Below are positions 20,599-28,879 of a stretch of DNA of 64,000 nt, in pieces. The stretch spans positions 3,007,001-3,071,000 of the forward strand of contig NZ_JIAL01000001.1 of assembly GCF_000688455.1 (NCBI RefSeq), given 5' to 3'. A model generated the notes under the pieces. That model made no database searches. It had not been told where the DNA came from and saw only the letters and a program-made list of their open reading frames with translations. Both the position numbers and the translations under genes were made by a program. This stretch comes from Pseudacidobacterium ailaaui (GTDB taxonomy: Bacteria; Acidobacteriota; Terriglobia; Terriglobales; Acidobacteriaceae). Each line of letters begins with the position of its first letter. Positions within the stretch are counted from its first letter, which is position 1.

Positions 20599-21317
20599 GA
20601 TAGGGCCACCACCAGGCCCCCAGGACCGCCAAAGCCGCCCGGCCCGCCCCTGCCTCCACTGCTGCTGCCCGGAACCTGCGACAGAGACTGGTCAAACTGC
20701 ATGTTCTCCATGTTCTCCCGCATCTGGCCCATATTGATTCCGGCGAATGGATTGGTGGACCCACTCTGGCCGCTGACTGCAACTGATTCATTGGAGAAGT
20801 CGGAGTTGTTTGCTAATGAGGGAAGCGATGTATCTGAAGACGCATTGCTGTTTCCCGCCTGAATCAGCCCGGAGGCAGCATTGAGCAGGCCAAGGTTTTG
20901 GGCGCCTCCAAGATTGCGAAGGCTCTGGGCGGCCAGGGACGTGCCTTCCTGCTGCTGCGCACGGGAAGCCAATGTCAGCGCAAAGTCGGCCTGCTGGTCA
21001 TGCGCTGAAGCAGCATTGAAGATCACCTCTTTGGTTTCCGAAGCGAAAGCGGCAAAGTCTGTACGCACCACATAGCGCCCGTTCTGAGGGATGGCCAGCG
21101 AATAGGACCCGGTAATATCTGTAACCGTGCTGTACTTTTTTCCCGTCAGTGTATTTGTTGCCGTCACGCTGACTCCGGGAAGCGGCACGGTGCCTGACTT
21201 TACGGAACCATGAACGGTGCCACCCGATGCCGCGGCGGAAGCAGGAGGGCCCTGCGTTTGTGCAAGGCAGCAGGACCAACAGACCAGCAAAACACAGATT
21301 GGCAGCAAACGGCGCAC
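20595..21317 (-). CDS. Oar-like receptor, N-terminal part: signal peptide plus carboxypeptidase-regulatory domain
   Basis: 240 residues with a signal peptide (LLPICVLLVCWSCCLAQ) and a carboxypeptidase-regulatory-like (CnaB-type) beta-sandwich: GTVHGSVKSGTVPLPGVSV, TDITGSYSLAIPQNGRY. It ends in a glycine-rich tract (SGGRGGPGGFGGPGG), then reads LVVALS and stops. In family members such a tract continues into the receptor domain, which here lies in the -1 frame (cct ggt ggt ggc cct atc atg). A missing base near 20615-20622, a sequencing error, or a real split with ATGA coupling are all possible. It is preceded by the DUF5666 gene 21 bases upstream. Confidence 0.8.
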   Translation of the reverse strand: MRRLLPICVLLVCWSCCLAQTQGPPASAAASGGTVHGSVKSGTVPLPGVSVTATNTLTGKKYSTVTDITGSYSLAIPQNGRYVVRTDFAAFASETKEVIFNAASAHDQQADFALTLASRAQQQEGTSLAAQSLRNLGGAQNLGLLNAASGLIQAGNSNASSDTSLPSLANNSDFSNESVAVSGQSGSTNPFAGINMGQMRENMENMQFDQSLSQVPGSSSGGRGGPGGFGGPGGLVVALS

Positions 21318-21338
21318 AGAGAATCTCTCCTGGTAAAA

Positions 21339-22010
21339 CTAGTGTGGCAGCTGTAGAGGGGCACCGCTCCCTGGGGCCGGACCACCTTGGCCGCGCATTC
21401 TCGGTTCCACCACATTTAATACGGAAGCGACAAAGTTTCCGTTCTGTAGTTCGCCGCGTGCAGAGACCATGTCGCCTACCTTGATGTCGGCCAGAGTGAT
21501 GCTCTCACGATGCTTCTGGAAGGAGGTATTTTCATTCACTGTAATGGTCTGTGTTTTCTTGTCCGGCCTTTCGATGGCGATGGTCAAATTGTCCGTATTG
21601 ATGGAGGTGATTTTTCCGGCTGTCCATGTCTTTCCGAAATCTGCTTCCATCTGCTTCATGCGCTGCACAGCTTCGGCATCTAGTACAGCGAGGAAGGCCG
21701 CGCCAAGTTTATGGCCCTGGTCGTCCAGCTGTCCGCCTGCCACAATGACATCCCCCACATGCACGTCGGAGACCTTCGCTGGTTGTCGGTCTTTCATGAT
21801 GCGGGTGTTGGGGCCGGTTTCAACCTGATAGGTCTCACCCTGTTCATTTTTTACCGTCAATTCATTTCCAGAAATGGCCGTGACCGTTCCGCGCACTCCA
21901 TTTCCCATTCCCATGGTGCCGAAGCGCGGTGGGCCTTCCTGCTGCTGGGCGCAAACCAGGGTGAGCAGAAGACAGGGGAGAAAAATCAAGGCAAAGATGC
22001 GGGTTTTCAT
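21339..22010 (-). CDS. Exported DUF5666-domain protein
   Basis: A 223-residue protein starting MKTRIFALIFLPCLLLTLVCAQQ, a clear signal peptide; the open frame extends further upstream but those residues look untranslated. Two repeats of small beta-barrel (OB-like) type follow: GVRGTVTAISGNELTVKNEQGETYQV with VGDVIVAGG, and TAGKITSINTDNLTIAI with VGDMVSARGEL. This is the DUF5666 pattern, function unknown. It is the first gene of the minus-strand set DUF5666 - receptor - VWFA protein and probably carries the operon promoter upstream. Confidence 0.8.
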   Translation of the reverse strand: MKTRIFALIFLPCLLLTLVCAQQQEGPPRFGTMGMGNGVRGTVTAISGNELTVKNEQGETYQVETGPNTRIMKDRQPAKVSDVHVGDVIVAGGQLDDQGHKLGAAFLAVLDAEAVQRMKQMEADFGKTWTAGKITSINTDNLTIAIERPDKKTQTITVNENTSFQKHRESITLADIKVGDMVSARGELQNGNFVASVLNVVEPRMRGQGGPAPGSGAPLQLPH

Positions 22011-22264
22011 GGTTGGCCTGCCTGCAATGGATTTGACTGCCAGTTTAGACGGGAAACAGGTCCTCCAAGACTCAAGGAAAGCACAGTTTCCCGAGGGTAG
22101 GTGTTGCGATGAAAAGCAACAGCGATGAGCCAAACGTAGATGCCATGGAAAGCTTTTCCGCGAGGCGAGGAAAATTGAAGCTCCTTCCCCGGTTGACGAA
22201 TCTTTCTTCCATGCGGGCAACACGCAGCGGCAAAACACCTCTAAGTTAAAGGAAGGAGACCAGG

Positions 22265-23512
22265 ATGGGGCAGGGCGTGGTCATTTCTGATTCTTTGGTG
22301 CAGGATTATTGTTGTGTTCGATCACAAAGCGAGTGGCTGGTCCGGTCACTGAGTCCTGAGGACATGATGGTCCAGTCCTGTCCTGAAGCCAGCCCGGCAA
22401 AATGGCATCTTGCACATACGACATGGTTTTTTGAAACATTTCTTCTTCGCGAAGCCAGTCCCGATTACCGCCCCTTTCATCCTGATTTCCTTTGGCTTTT
22501 TAACAGCTACTACAATGCCGTCTCTGATCAACCAGAAAAGAAGCTGCGCGCAGTATTTTCCCGGCCCTCCCTGGCCGAGATTCTGGCATACCGCAGGCAT
22601 GTGGATGATGCAATGGCAGGGCTACTGCATCGAGGGCTGCCGCCAGAGATGGAACAGCGCGTGGTGTTGGGCCTGCATCATGAACAACAGCACCAGGAGC
22701 TTCTGCTGACCGATATCAAGCATGCATTCTGGACGAACCCATTGCGGCCGGCCTACCTGGACCTGCCGTTTGAGCAGCCGCTCTCGCCGAGCGAGAACCT
22801 GGACTGGCGTCAGTATGAGGGCGGAGTGCTGGAGATCGGCCATCGAGGGAGCACTTTCTGTTTTGACAACGAGTTGCCCCGTCATCCGGTGTACCTTCAG
22901 CCTTTCCAATTAGCATCACGCCCGGTGTCATGCGGGGAATACCTTGCATTCATGAACGATGGCGGATATGAACGGCCTGAACTCTGGCTTTCCGAGGGAT
23001 GGCAGACCGTGCAGTCTCACGGATGGCGCAGTCCGCTGTACTGGTACAGGGAAGAAGGGACGGAAGAATGGCAGATTTTTACGCTAAGAGGAAGTTTTCC
23101 TTTCTCTGTACTTGAGCATACTGCCGTGTGCCACGTAAGTTATTTTGAAGCCGACGCCTATGCGCGCTGGTCCGGTAGGCGACTTCCCACGGAGGCGGAA
23201 TGGGAAGTGGCAGCAGCAGAAAAGCCAGTGTGCGGAAACCTCTTGGAGCAAAATCTGCTCCACCCAGCAGGAGTTTCTGGACAGATGTTTGGAGACGTGT
23301 GGGAGTGGACGGTGAGCGCGTATCTGGGCTATCCAGGCTTTCACGCATTGCCCGGAGCGCTGGGTGAATACAATGGCAAATTCATGGCCAACCAGATGGT
23401 GTTGCGCGGAGGTTCCTGCGTTACACCGCAGACGCATATTCGGGCCAGCTACCGGAATTTCTTTCCCACGGCGACCCGCTGGCAATTCTCGGGCATTCGC
23501 TTAGCAAGTTAG
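22265..23512 (+). CDS. egtB: EgtB-type sulfoxide synthase (ergothioneine biosynthesis)
   Basis: A non-haem iron enzyme that joins hercynine to a thiol donor with oxygen. The N-terminal DinB-like domain carries the iron ligands H51 (WHLAHTTWFFE) and the pair in LGLHHEQQHQELLLTDIKH; the C-terminal formylglycine-generating-enzyme-like domain is shown by RRLPTEAEWEVAA, FGDVWEWTVS and VLRGGSCVTP. Length 415 fits. AAGGAAGGAG precedes the ATG. egtD follows after 21 bases. No egtA or egtC is nearby, consistent with the known acidobacterial EgtB (Chloracidobacterium) that uses cysteine directly; the donor here is inferred. Confidence 0.92.
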   Translation: MGQGVVISDSLVQDYCCVRSQSEWLVRSLSPEDMMVQSCPEASPAKWHLAHTTWFFETFLLREASPDYRPFHPDFLWLFNSYYNAVSDQPEKKLRAVFSRPSLAEILAYRRHVDDAMAGLLHRGLPPEMEQRVVLGLHHEQQHQELLLTDIKHAFWTNPLRPAYLDLPFEQPLSPSENLDWRQYEGGVLEIGHRGSTFCFDNELPRHPVYLQPFQLASRPVSCGEYLAFMNDGGYERPELWLSEGWQTVQSHGWRSPLYWYREEGTEEWQIFTLRGSFPFSVLEHTAVCHVSYFEADAYARWSGRRLPTEAEWEVAAAEKPVCGNLLEQNLLHPAGVSGQMFGDVWEWTVSAYLGYPGFHALPGALGEYNGKFMANQMVLRGGSCVTPQTHIRASYRNFFPTATRWQFSGIRLAS

Positions 23513-23533
23513 AAACCACATAAAGGGTATACG

Positions 23534-24514
23534 ATGCACGCTCTATCTGCGATCGCACCACCATTCCCCGCCGCGTCGGGCCCTCTGGGCGCTGAGGTCT
23601 TTGCGGGGTTGACGGCATCTCCCAAACGGCTCAGTCCATGGCTGTTTTACGACGAGCGGGGCTCCGGGCTCTTTGAGCAGATTACGGCGCTTCCCGAGTA
23701 TTATCTGACGCGTACAGAAAGGTCCATTCTGGAGACCCATGCCGATGCGATGGTTTCTGCCGCCAGTGGCTGTGGACGGATATCGATCATGGAACTTGGC
23801 GCTGGAACCGCTACCAAGACCGGGCTGATTCTGCAGGCGGCGGTCCGCAGGCAAAATACGGTGACATACTACCCAATTGATGTAAGTGAAACGCCGTTGC
23901 TACAGGCCAGGGACCGATTGGAGGCCGACATCCCGGGAGTGTCGGTGCTTCCGCGTATTGCTGACTATACGAGAGAACTGGCCAGGGTAGAAACTTCTGG
24001 AGAACGACGACTGGTGTTATATATCGGATCGAGCCTTGGAAACTTTGAGCCGTTGGAGGCGCTCGGCCTGCTGCAGTCTCTTCGCGAGACCCTGACTGCC
24101 GGAGACAAACTGCTGCTGGGGGTGGACATGGTGAAAGACGTCTCGCTGCTGCTGGCGGCCTATGACGATTCCGCCGGGGTCACTGCGGCCTTCAATAAGA
24201 ACGTGCTGGTGCGAATCAACCAGGAATTAGGCGCCAACTTCGATATCAATCTTTTTCAGCACCGTGCCGTCTGGAATGAAAATCATTCCCGCATCGAAAT
24301 GCATCTGGTCAGTCTGGTTGCCCAGCAGGTGCAAATTCCAGCGCTTGGGCTAAAGTTGTTTTTTGAGCCAGGAGAGAGCATCCATACGGAAAACAGCTAC
24401 AAATTCCATGATGAGGACGTGATTGAAATGCTGGAGCGCTCTGGCTTCCATCTCTCGGACCACTGGACAGACAGCAGGGAGTGGTTCGGCGAGTACCTGG
24501 CCACAGCATGGTAA
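23534..24514 (+). CDS. egtD: L-histidine N-alpha-methyltransferase
   Basis: EgtD trimethylates histidine to hercynine with three SAM, the first step of ergothioneine synthesis. The 326 residues show the family blocks: LSPWLFYDERGSGLFEQIT, LPEYYLTRTERSIL, the SAM loop MELGAGTATKTGLIL, YIGSSLGNFEP and LLLGVDMVKD, and the C-terminal ENSYKF segment. It is 21 bases after egtB and ends the two-gene unit. The product supplies the substrate for EgtB. Confidence 0.95.
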   Translation: MHALSAIAPPFPAASGPLGAEVFAGLTASPKRLSPWLFYDERGSGLFEQITALPEYYLTRTERSILETHADAMVSAASGCGRISIMELGAGTATKTGLILQAAVRRQNTVTYYPIDVSETPLLQARDRLEADIPGVSVLPRIADYTRELARVETSGERRLVLYIGSSLGNFEPLEALGLLQSLRETLTAGDKLLLGVDMVKDVSLLLAAYDDSAGVTAAFNKNVLVRINQELGANFDINLFQHRAVWNENHSRIEMHLVSLVAQQVQIPALGLKLFFEPGESIHTENSYKFHDEDVIEMLERSGFHLSDHWTDSREWFGEYLATAW

Positions 24515-24601
24515 GAGAAAAAGCGGGGTTGATTTGAAGGGACTGGAACCGGTGTTGCTCTCCCCAGCAAAGGCCGTGCATTTTTGTTGCACAATGGAGG
24601 C

Positions 24602-25831
24602 ATGGGACTGCGGGAGATCATCTGCGCGGGAGTGCTGATTTCAGCGTCTGTGACCTGCACAGCAGATGCCACGCAGAGTGAGCCGGCCCCGTCCCTGCGG
24701 GTTCCCGTGGCCCCTCTGGGTTATGTAGCGCCAAGCCCCTTTTACCTTACGGCCCGCCTGTCTTCCGTTTCTCTGGATTTCATTGATAAAGACCATCTGT
24801 TGTTTACCTTCCGCGTTCCCGGCTTGATGCAGCGGATCCCGGAAGACCCTGTTGAGGATGAAGACCAGACCATCCGCGCTGTGGTGCTGGAGCTGCCGTC
24901 CGGAAAAGTGCTCACCAAGGCGGAATGGAGGATGCATGATCGCTCCCGCTATTTATGGTGGCTCGGGGACGGACTCTTTCTGGTGCGGCAGCGCAGCCGG
25001 CTGTTTGTTACCGACAAGACCCTGCAGCTGCGGCCGTTTTTAAACAGTGAGACGGCGCTGGAATCGGTACAGCTTTCTCCCGATCGAAGATGGATTGCCA
25101 TTGAAGCAGAAGGGAAAAAGGAAGAGCGTCAGTCCCTGGCCAGCACGGTCCCGTCTTTTGGGGATGCCCGGCCGGAAAACAAGCCGGTGCAGATTTTTAT
25201 TGTGGATGCAAAGAGCCGCGCCGTGACTGCCCGCGCCGAGGCGCTGGATGCTGTTGATATCCCAATGGTGGGCGACGGGCACCTGCTGGCCATTGAGGGA
25301 AAACATAACAGTTGGATCATCCGTTACGACCCATTTCATGGCGAAGCGCGACAACTGACAGAGATTGAGTCCTCATGCCATCCATCAGAAATTGCGGTGA
25401 GCAGCAACGTGGCCCTTGTCATTGCCTGTCCGCGTTCTGGAAACGATCATCTTGTCAGTGCAATCAATTTGGAGGGAAAGGTCCTCTGGCAGCAGCGCTG
25501 GGAGTCGCGCTATATCTGGGCCACCTTTCAGTTGAGCCAGAACGGGAGCCGCTTTGCCTATAGCTCTCTGCAGGTGTCCCATCCTGTGGGCACGCTGGAC
25601 CCCGTTGACCAGGAGTCGATTGAAAGGCAGCTGGTCGGAGTGTTTGATACCTTCACCGGGAAACTGCGCCTGGTAAAAAACGCTACACCGATACTCAGCG
25701 CCGGGCAGAATTATGCTCTTTCTTCAGACGGTACGAGATTCGCCATTCTGCGCGAAGGGGCCATTGAAGTCTATGATCTGCCCCCCGCAGAGGAAGACCC
25801 AGGAGCAGAAAGACTTCCGCCGAAGAAGTAA
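24602..25831 (+). CDS. Exported hypothetical protein, probably beta-propeller
   Basis: About 409 residues with an N-terminal signal peptide (LREIICAGVLISASVTCTADA). The rest is rich in beta strands with repeated units resembling WD40/TolB-like blades, such as SVQLSPDRRWIAIEAEGKKE and QNYALSSDGTRFAILREGAIEVYDL. I recognise no catalytic motif. I prefer ATG 24602 over the TTG at 24584, though GGAGG lies only one base before it; the start is uncertain. Similar exported proteins are frequent in Acidobacteriaceae. A short GTGCA/TGCAC stem overlaps the translation start region. Confidence 0.6.
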   Translation: MGLREIICAGVLISASVTCTADATQSEPAPSLRVPVAPLGYVAPSPFYLTARLSSVSLDFIDKDHLLFTFRVPGLMQRIPEDPVEDEDQTIRAVVLELPSGKVLTKAEWRMHDRSRYLWWLGDGLFLVRQRSRLFVTDKTLQLRPFLNSETALESVQLSPDRRWIAIEAEGKKEERQSLASTVPSFGDARPENKPVQIFIVDAKSRAVTARAEALDAVDIPMVGDGHLLAIEGKHNSWIIRYDPFHGEARQLTEIESSCHPSEIAVSSNVALVIACPRSGNDHLVSAINLEGKVLWQQRWESRYIWATFQLSQNGSRFAYSSLQVSHPVGTLDPVDQESIERQLVGVFDTFTGKLRLVKNATPILSAGQNYALSSDGTRFAILREGAIEVYDLPPAEEDPGAERLPPKK

Positions 25832-25839
25832 GCTGAGTA

Positions 25840-26643
25840 TCAGAGTTTGAACAGTTCGCGTAAGCGTCGAGTCTGGGCGCGGCTGACAGGGATTTCCGTC
25901 TGCTTTTTATCATCCATGCGCAGCTGATAGCTGCTCTTGAACCACGGAACGACTTCTTTGATGTGGTTGATGTTCACAACGTAGGACCGGTGCGCCCGCC
26001 AGAAGATGGATGGATCAAGCTGTTCCAGCAGCTCTTCCAGGGTACGGCACTTGGACTGCCCTTCCAGCGTAGGTGTAACCACCGTGATGATGCCTTCATC
26101 AATGGAGGCAAAGCAGATGTCCTTCTGGTCCACCAGGAGTAGACGGCTGTTTGCCTGAAGGACAATTTTTCCGCTGTGCCGCTGGGGCTGCTGCTGCTCG
26201 ATGAGCTTTAGAAGAGCACTTAGACTGGCATTGCCGCTGCCCAGGTCTCCGATCTTTTCATGTCCGTGGACCTCCTGCAGGCGCTGGCGTGCGCGCTCAA
26301 TGGCTTGCATGACACGGTCGCGGTCAAAGGGCTTCAGCAGATAGTCAATTGCGTTTACGTCAAAGGCCTTGACCGCATATTGATCATAAGCGGTAGCAAA
26401 GATGATCTGGGGAAGGTGAGCCGATTCGTCGTGTTCCAGCAGCTTCTTCAGAACGGCGAATCCGTCCAGCCCCGGCATCTGAACATCGAGAAAGACCACA
26501 TCCGGCTGATGAGTCCGGATCAGGTCCACGGCTTCGATTCCATTTGTGCCCTGGGCCAGTATCTCCACGCTGCCCGTAGTGTCGAGCAGATATTTCAGCT
26601 CTTCGCGAGCCAGCTCCTCGTCGTCAATAATCAGGGCAGTCAT
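25840..26643 (-). CDS. LytTR-family response regulator
   Basis: A 267-residue two-component regulator. Receiver domain: acidic pair in IIDDEE, phospho-acceptor D53 in VVFLDVQMPGLDG, the switch Thr/Tyr region ATAYDQYAVKAFDVNAIDYLLKPFD with the conserved lysine. A linker is followed by a LytTR DNA-binding domain (WRAHRSYVVNINHIKEVVPW, IPVSRAQTRRLRELF). It is expected to bind imperfect direct repeats near target promoters when phosphorylated. No histidine kinase is next to it, so its partner is unknown. It converges on the exported protein gene, with 8 bases between. Confidence 0.92.
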   Translation of the reverse strand: MTALIIDDEELAREELKYLLDTTGSVEILAQGTNGIEAVDLIRTHQPDVVFLDVQMPGLDGFAVLKKLLEHDESAHLPQIIFATAYDQYAVKAFDVNAIDYLLKPFDRDRVMQAIERARQRLQEVHGHEKIGDLGSGNASLSALLKLIEQQQPQRHSGKIVLQANSRLLLVDQKDICFASIDEGIITVVTPTLEGQSKCRTLEELLEQLDPSIFWRAHRSYVVNINHIKEVVPWFKSSYQLRMDDKKQTEIPVSRAQTRRLRELFKL

Positions 26644-26731
26644 GGCTATCGGTGCAAATTAAAAGTATAGGGAGTGAGGGGCGCTACAAGCAAACATGGG
26701 AGACGGACGAAGAAAAGTCCAAACAGCATTT

Positions 26732-26772
26732 CTCTCCTCCTTTGCACCGAAACCAGGCGCAAGGGAGGAGAG
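26732..26772. terminator. Hairpin between aldose epimerase and response-regulator genes
   Basis: CTCTCCTCCTTTGC (26732-26745) pairs with GCAAGGGAGGAGAG (26759-26772), 13 of 14 positions with one G-T pair, across a 13-base loop. It starts 18 bases after the galM-like stop on the minus strand. It lacks a T tract, so it could be a terminator, an mRNA-stabilising element or a processing site. Confidence 0.5.
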
Positions 26773-26789
26773 CTGCTTGGGGAGAAAAG

Positions 26790-27992
26790 CTACTTTGCTG
26801 CGGGAGGAACAAACAGTGCCAGTTTGCATTTCCAGGTAACGGACTGGCCCGGTTTCAGCGTGATCATGCCGGTGTCCATGCCGTGCCATTCCTTCCCCCA
26901 GGGATCGCCGAAGTTGAACTGCTCTTCGATTGCGGCAAACTGCTTGTCCGGCGGGGCATAAACCTGTACCGTTTTGATCTCTGGCGACTCGCCGATGATG
27001 TGAATCCCGTACTGGGAAGCAGGGTCTGTAAAATCTACAACCACATTTCCATCGCTCCGCTTCAGGTGAGCAAAATTGTCGTCGAGGAAGATGTCATCGA
27101 GTGGTTTTCCGTCCGGAGCGTTGAAATCATATTTCGTTCCTTTTACAGGAAGCAGTTTGCCGGTAGGGAAGACGTCATCATAGTTGTTTACCTGCGCAAC
27201 CGCTTCTGCAGGAACGTGCAGGCGTGCCTGGGTCCGGTTGCCGCTGGGCACAGCAAAATATGGATGCCATCCGATGGAAAGGGGCTCAGGCTCATTACCT
27301 ACGTTTGTTGCTTGAATCGTGGCTTCTACTGCATCACCCGTCAGCGAGATGGTGAATTTCAGGTCTGTCTGCGAAGGCCAGTATCCGCCAAAGTTTCCTG
27401 CATGGATGACGCCTGTAACGGTCTGGCCGTCGGATGTGTTCTCTACATGAACATCCTGGGTTTTGCTGGCCAGGATCAGTCCATGCATGGCATGTTTCTC
27501 TGCGCCGGGCTTCTTGCCGGCCCAGTTGGCGGGCAACGTGATCTGTTTCCCATTCCATTCTGTCGTGATGGTCTTCCCATCAGCAGAAAGCTTGCCGCGG
27601 ATGCGGTTCGGGTAGGGCACCAGAAAAGCTCCGCCGAAGGAAAAACTAGCATTTCCGTTCAGGTCATCTGGGCCGCCATTCAGTTTCTGTGCAGCTACTT
27701 CCAAAGAAGGCGAGGCGAGCACATTGATTTCACCTTTGCCCGGAATATTGGCCGTGATCTGGAACAGATTCATGCCGCGGCCCGGCAGAACCGTGGCGGA
27801 GAGGAATTCGGGCTTGGCGCCATGGCTGGTCGCGGCGCGTTGCAACCTGACCACGTCCTCGCCGCCAATCTGGGTGACGGCAGGCTGAGCAGGGGCTTCA
27901 TTTTGGGCCGGAGGCGCGGGCTGATTGCATCCGGCGACTGGCAGCAGCACGACTGCAGCTGCAAGCAGAAATCGTTTGTCACAGACGGACAT
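26790..27992 (-). CDS. Lipoprotein aldose 1-epimerase (mutarotase)
   Basis: A 400-residue GalM-family enzyme anchored as a lipoprotein: the signal peptide ends in a lipobox-like LLPVAGC with C22. The galactose-mutarotase fold is supported by FGGAFLVPYPNRIRGKL, the HGLI histidine, GWHPYFAVPSG with the catalytic His, and the late VVDFTDPASQYGIHIIGESP/YAPPDKQFAAIEEQ segment with the catalytic Glu. It interconverts sugar anomers, here likely in the periplasm. A proline/alanine-rich linker follows the anchor. Two AACGTT sites lie just upstream of its start, suggesting control by a LacI-type regulator. The 451-residue open frame on the opposite strand is a shadow. Confidence 0.87.
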   Translation of the reverse strand: MSVCDKRFLLAAAVVLLPVAGCNQPAPPAQNEAPAQPAVTQIGGEDVVRLQRAATSHGAKPEFLSATVLPGRGMNLFQITANIPGKGEINVLASPSLEVAAQKLNGGPDDLNGNASFSFGGAFLVPYPNRIRGKLSADGKTITTEWNGKQITLPANWAGKKPGAEKHAMHGLILASKTQDVHVENTSDGQTVTGVIHAGNFGGYWPSQTDLKFTISLTGDAVEATIQATNVGNEPEPLSIGWHPYFAVPSGNRTQARLHVPAEAVAQVNNYDDVFPTGKLLPVKGTKYDFNAPDGKPLDDIFLDDNFAHLKRSDGNVVVDFTDPASQYGIHIIGESPEIKTVQVYAPPDKQFAAIEEQFNFGDPWGKEWHGMDTGMITLKPGQSVTWKCKLALFVPPAAK

Positions 27993-28012
27993 AGTTGGAC
28001 CTCATGAAAAGG

Positions 28013-28036
28013 AAACGTTTGCTTTCAAAAACGTTA
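28013..28036 (-). promoter_or_regulatory. Candidate LacI-type double operator upstream of the aldose epimerase gene
   Basis: AAACGTTT (28013-28020) and AAAAACGTTA (28027-28036) contain the AACGTT palindrome typical of LacI-family operators, 16 bases centre to centre, about 25-40 bases upstream of the gene start. Assignment is by motif resemblance only. Confidence 0.45.
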
Positions 28037-28132
28037 TCATTCTACGCGATAGGGTCATATTTCATCAGGCTTTCATTCCGGCAGCCGTGCAAATTCTTTC
28101 TGCATCCCTCAAAATAAAAAAGAGGAGAAGGA

Positions 28133-28870
28133 ATGACGACGCTGCACACTGCCTCAGCAGAAGAATACACAGGCGAAGAGTTTCATCGGGCAGTCCTCAA
28201 AGTGAAGCCAAAGACTGCCGTCTTTGATTGCGATGGCACTTTATGGAGCGGCGATGCCGGATATGGCTTCATGGTCTGGTCGATGGAGTCCGGGCTGCTC
28301 TCCCGCAATGCCTCCGACTGGCTCGATTCCCAATATCGCGCTTACCGCGCCGGCAAGGTCTCGGAAATGGAGATGTGTGGAGAGATGGTACAGGTTTATG
28401 CCGGATTGCGCGAAGAAGAGATGCGCAAGGCTGCGGCCACTTATTTCCGCACACACATGGAAGCCAACATCTTTCCAGAGATGCGTGCCCTGATTGCGGC
28501 TTTGCGAGAAAACGGAACGTCCCTCTGGGCGGTAAGCTCCACCTGTAACTGGGTGATTGAGGAGGCCGTGCGGCACTTTGGAATTCCGGCGGAACACGTT
28601 CTGGCCGCAAGCGTACAGATAAAGGACGGGGTGGTCACCAGCGAACTGCTGGATGTACCAACCGATGAGGCCAAGGCGGATGCCCTGGTACGGGCCGGGG
28701 TGCCCCATCCTGACTGTGTCTTTGGCAATTCGATCCATGATGAGGCGATGTTGAAGATTGCGCGTCATGCCTTTCCTGTCAATCCCACGCCAGCGCTGCT
28801 TAAGAGTGCGGCCGACCAGGGTTGGACCGTCTTTTTCCCGGAATCCGTGCTGAAGGACAGCAAGGTCTAG
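28133..28870 (+). CDS. HAD-IB phosphatase, phosphoserine-phosphatase-like
   Basis: A 245-residue HAD hydrolase. Motif I VFDCDGTLWSGD carries the Asp nucleophile and acid/base Asp; motif II is WAVSSTCNW (Ser/Thr), motif III a lysine in VPTDEAKADAL, and motif IV VFGNSIHDEAM. The layout fits the PSP-like IB subfamily (SerB and related). An N-terminal extension of about 25 residues precedes motif I. Substrate unknown; serine phosphate or another phosphorylated metabolite is possible. AGGAGAAGGA precedes the ATG well. It probably forms an operon with the next two genes. Confidence 0.8.
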   Translation: MTTLHTASAEEYTGEEFHRAVLKVKPKTAVFDCDGTLWSGDAGYGFMVWSMESGLLSRNASDWLDSQYRAYRAGKVSEMEMCGEMVQVYAGLREEEMRKAAATYFRTHMEANIFPEMRALIAALRENGTSLWAVSSTCNWVIEEAVRHFGIPAEHVLAASVQIKDGVVTSELLDVPTDEAKADALVRAGVPHPDCVFGNSIHDEAMLKIARHAFPVNPTPALLKSAADQGWTVFFPESVLKDSKV

Positions 28871-28879
28871 ATTTGCAAG

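Noticed and set aside
20600-20625. Programmed -1 frameshifting in the receptor gene
   Set aside because: No canonical slippery heptamer is present (the run is cct ggg ggc ctg), and a missing base explains the junction more simply.
22147-22159. GGAAAGCTTTTCC near-palindrome before egtB
   Set aside because: Short, far from the start, and without a second copy nearby; not enough to call an operator.
26652-28007. 451-codon open frame on the plus strand opposite the aldose epimerase gene
   Set aside because: It is antisense to a gene with clear family motifs, has no recognisable domain and spans its promoter; a shadow of GC-rich codon use.
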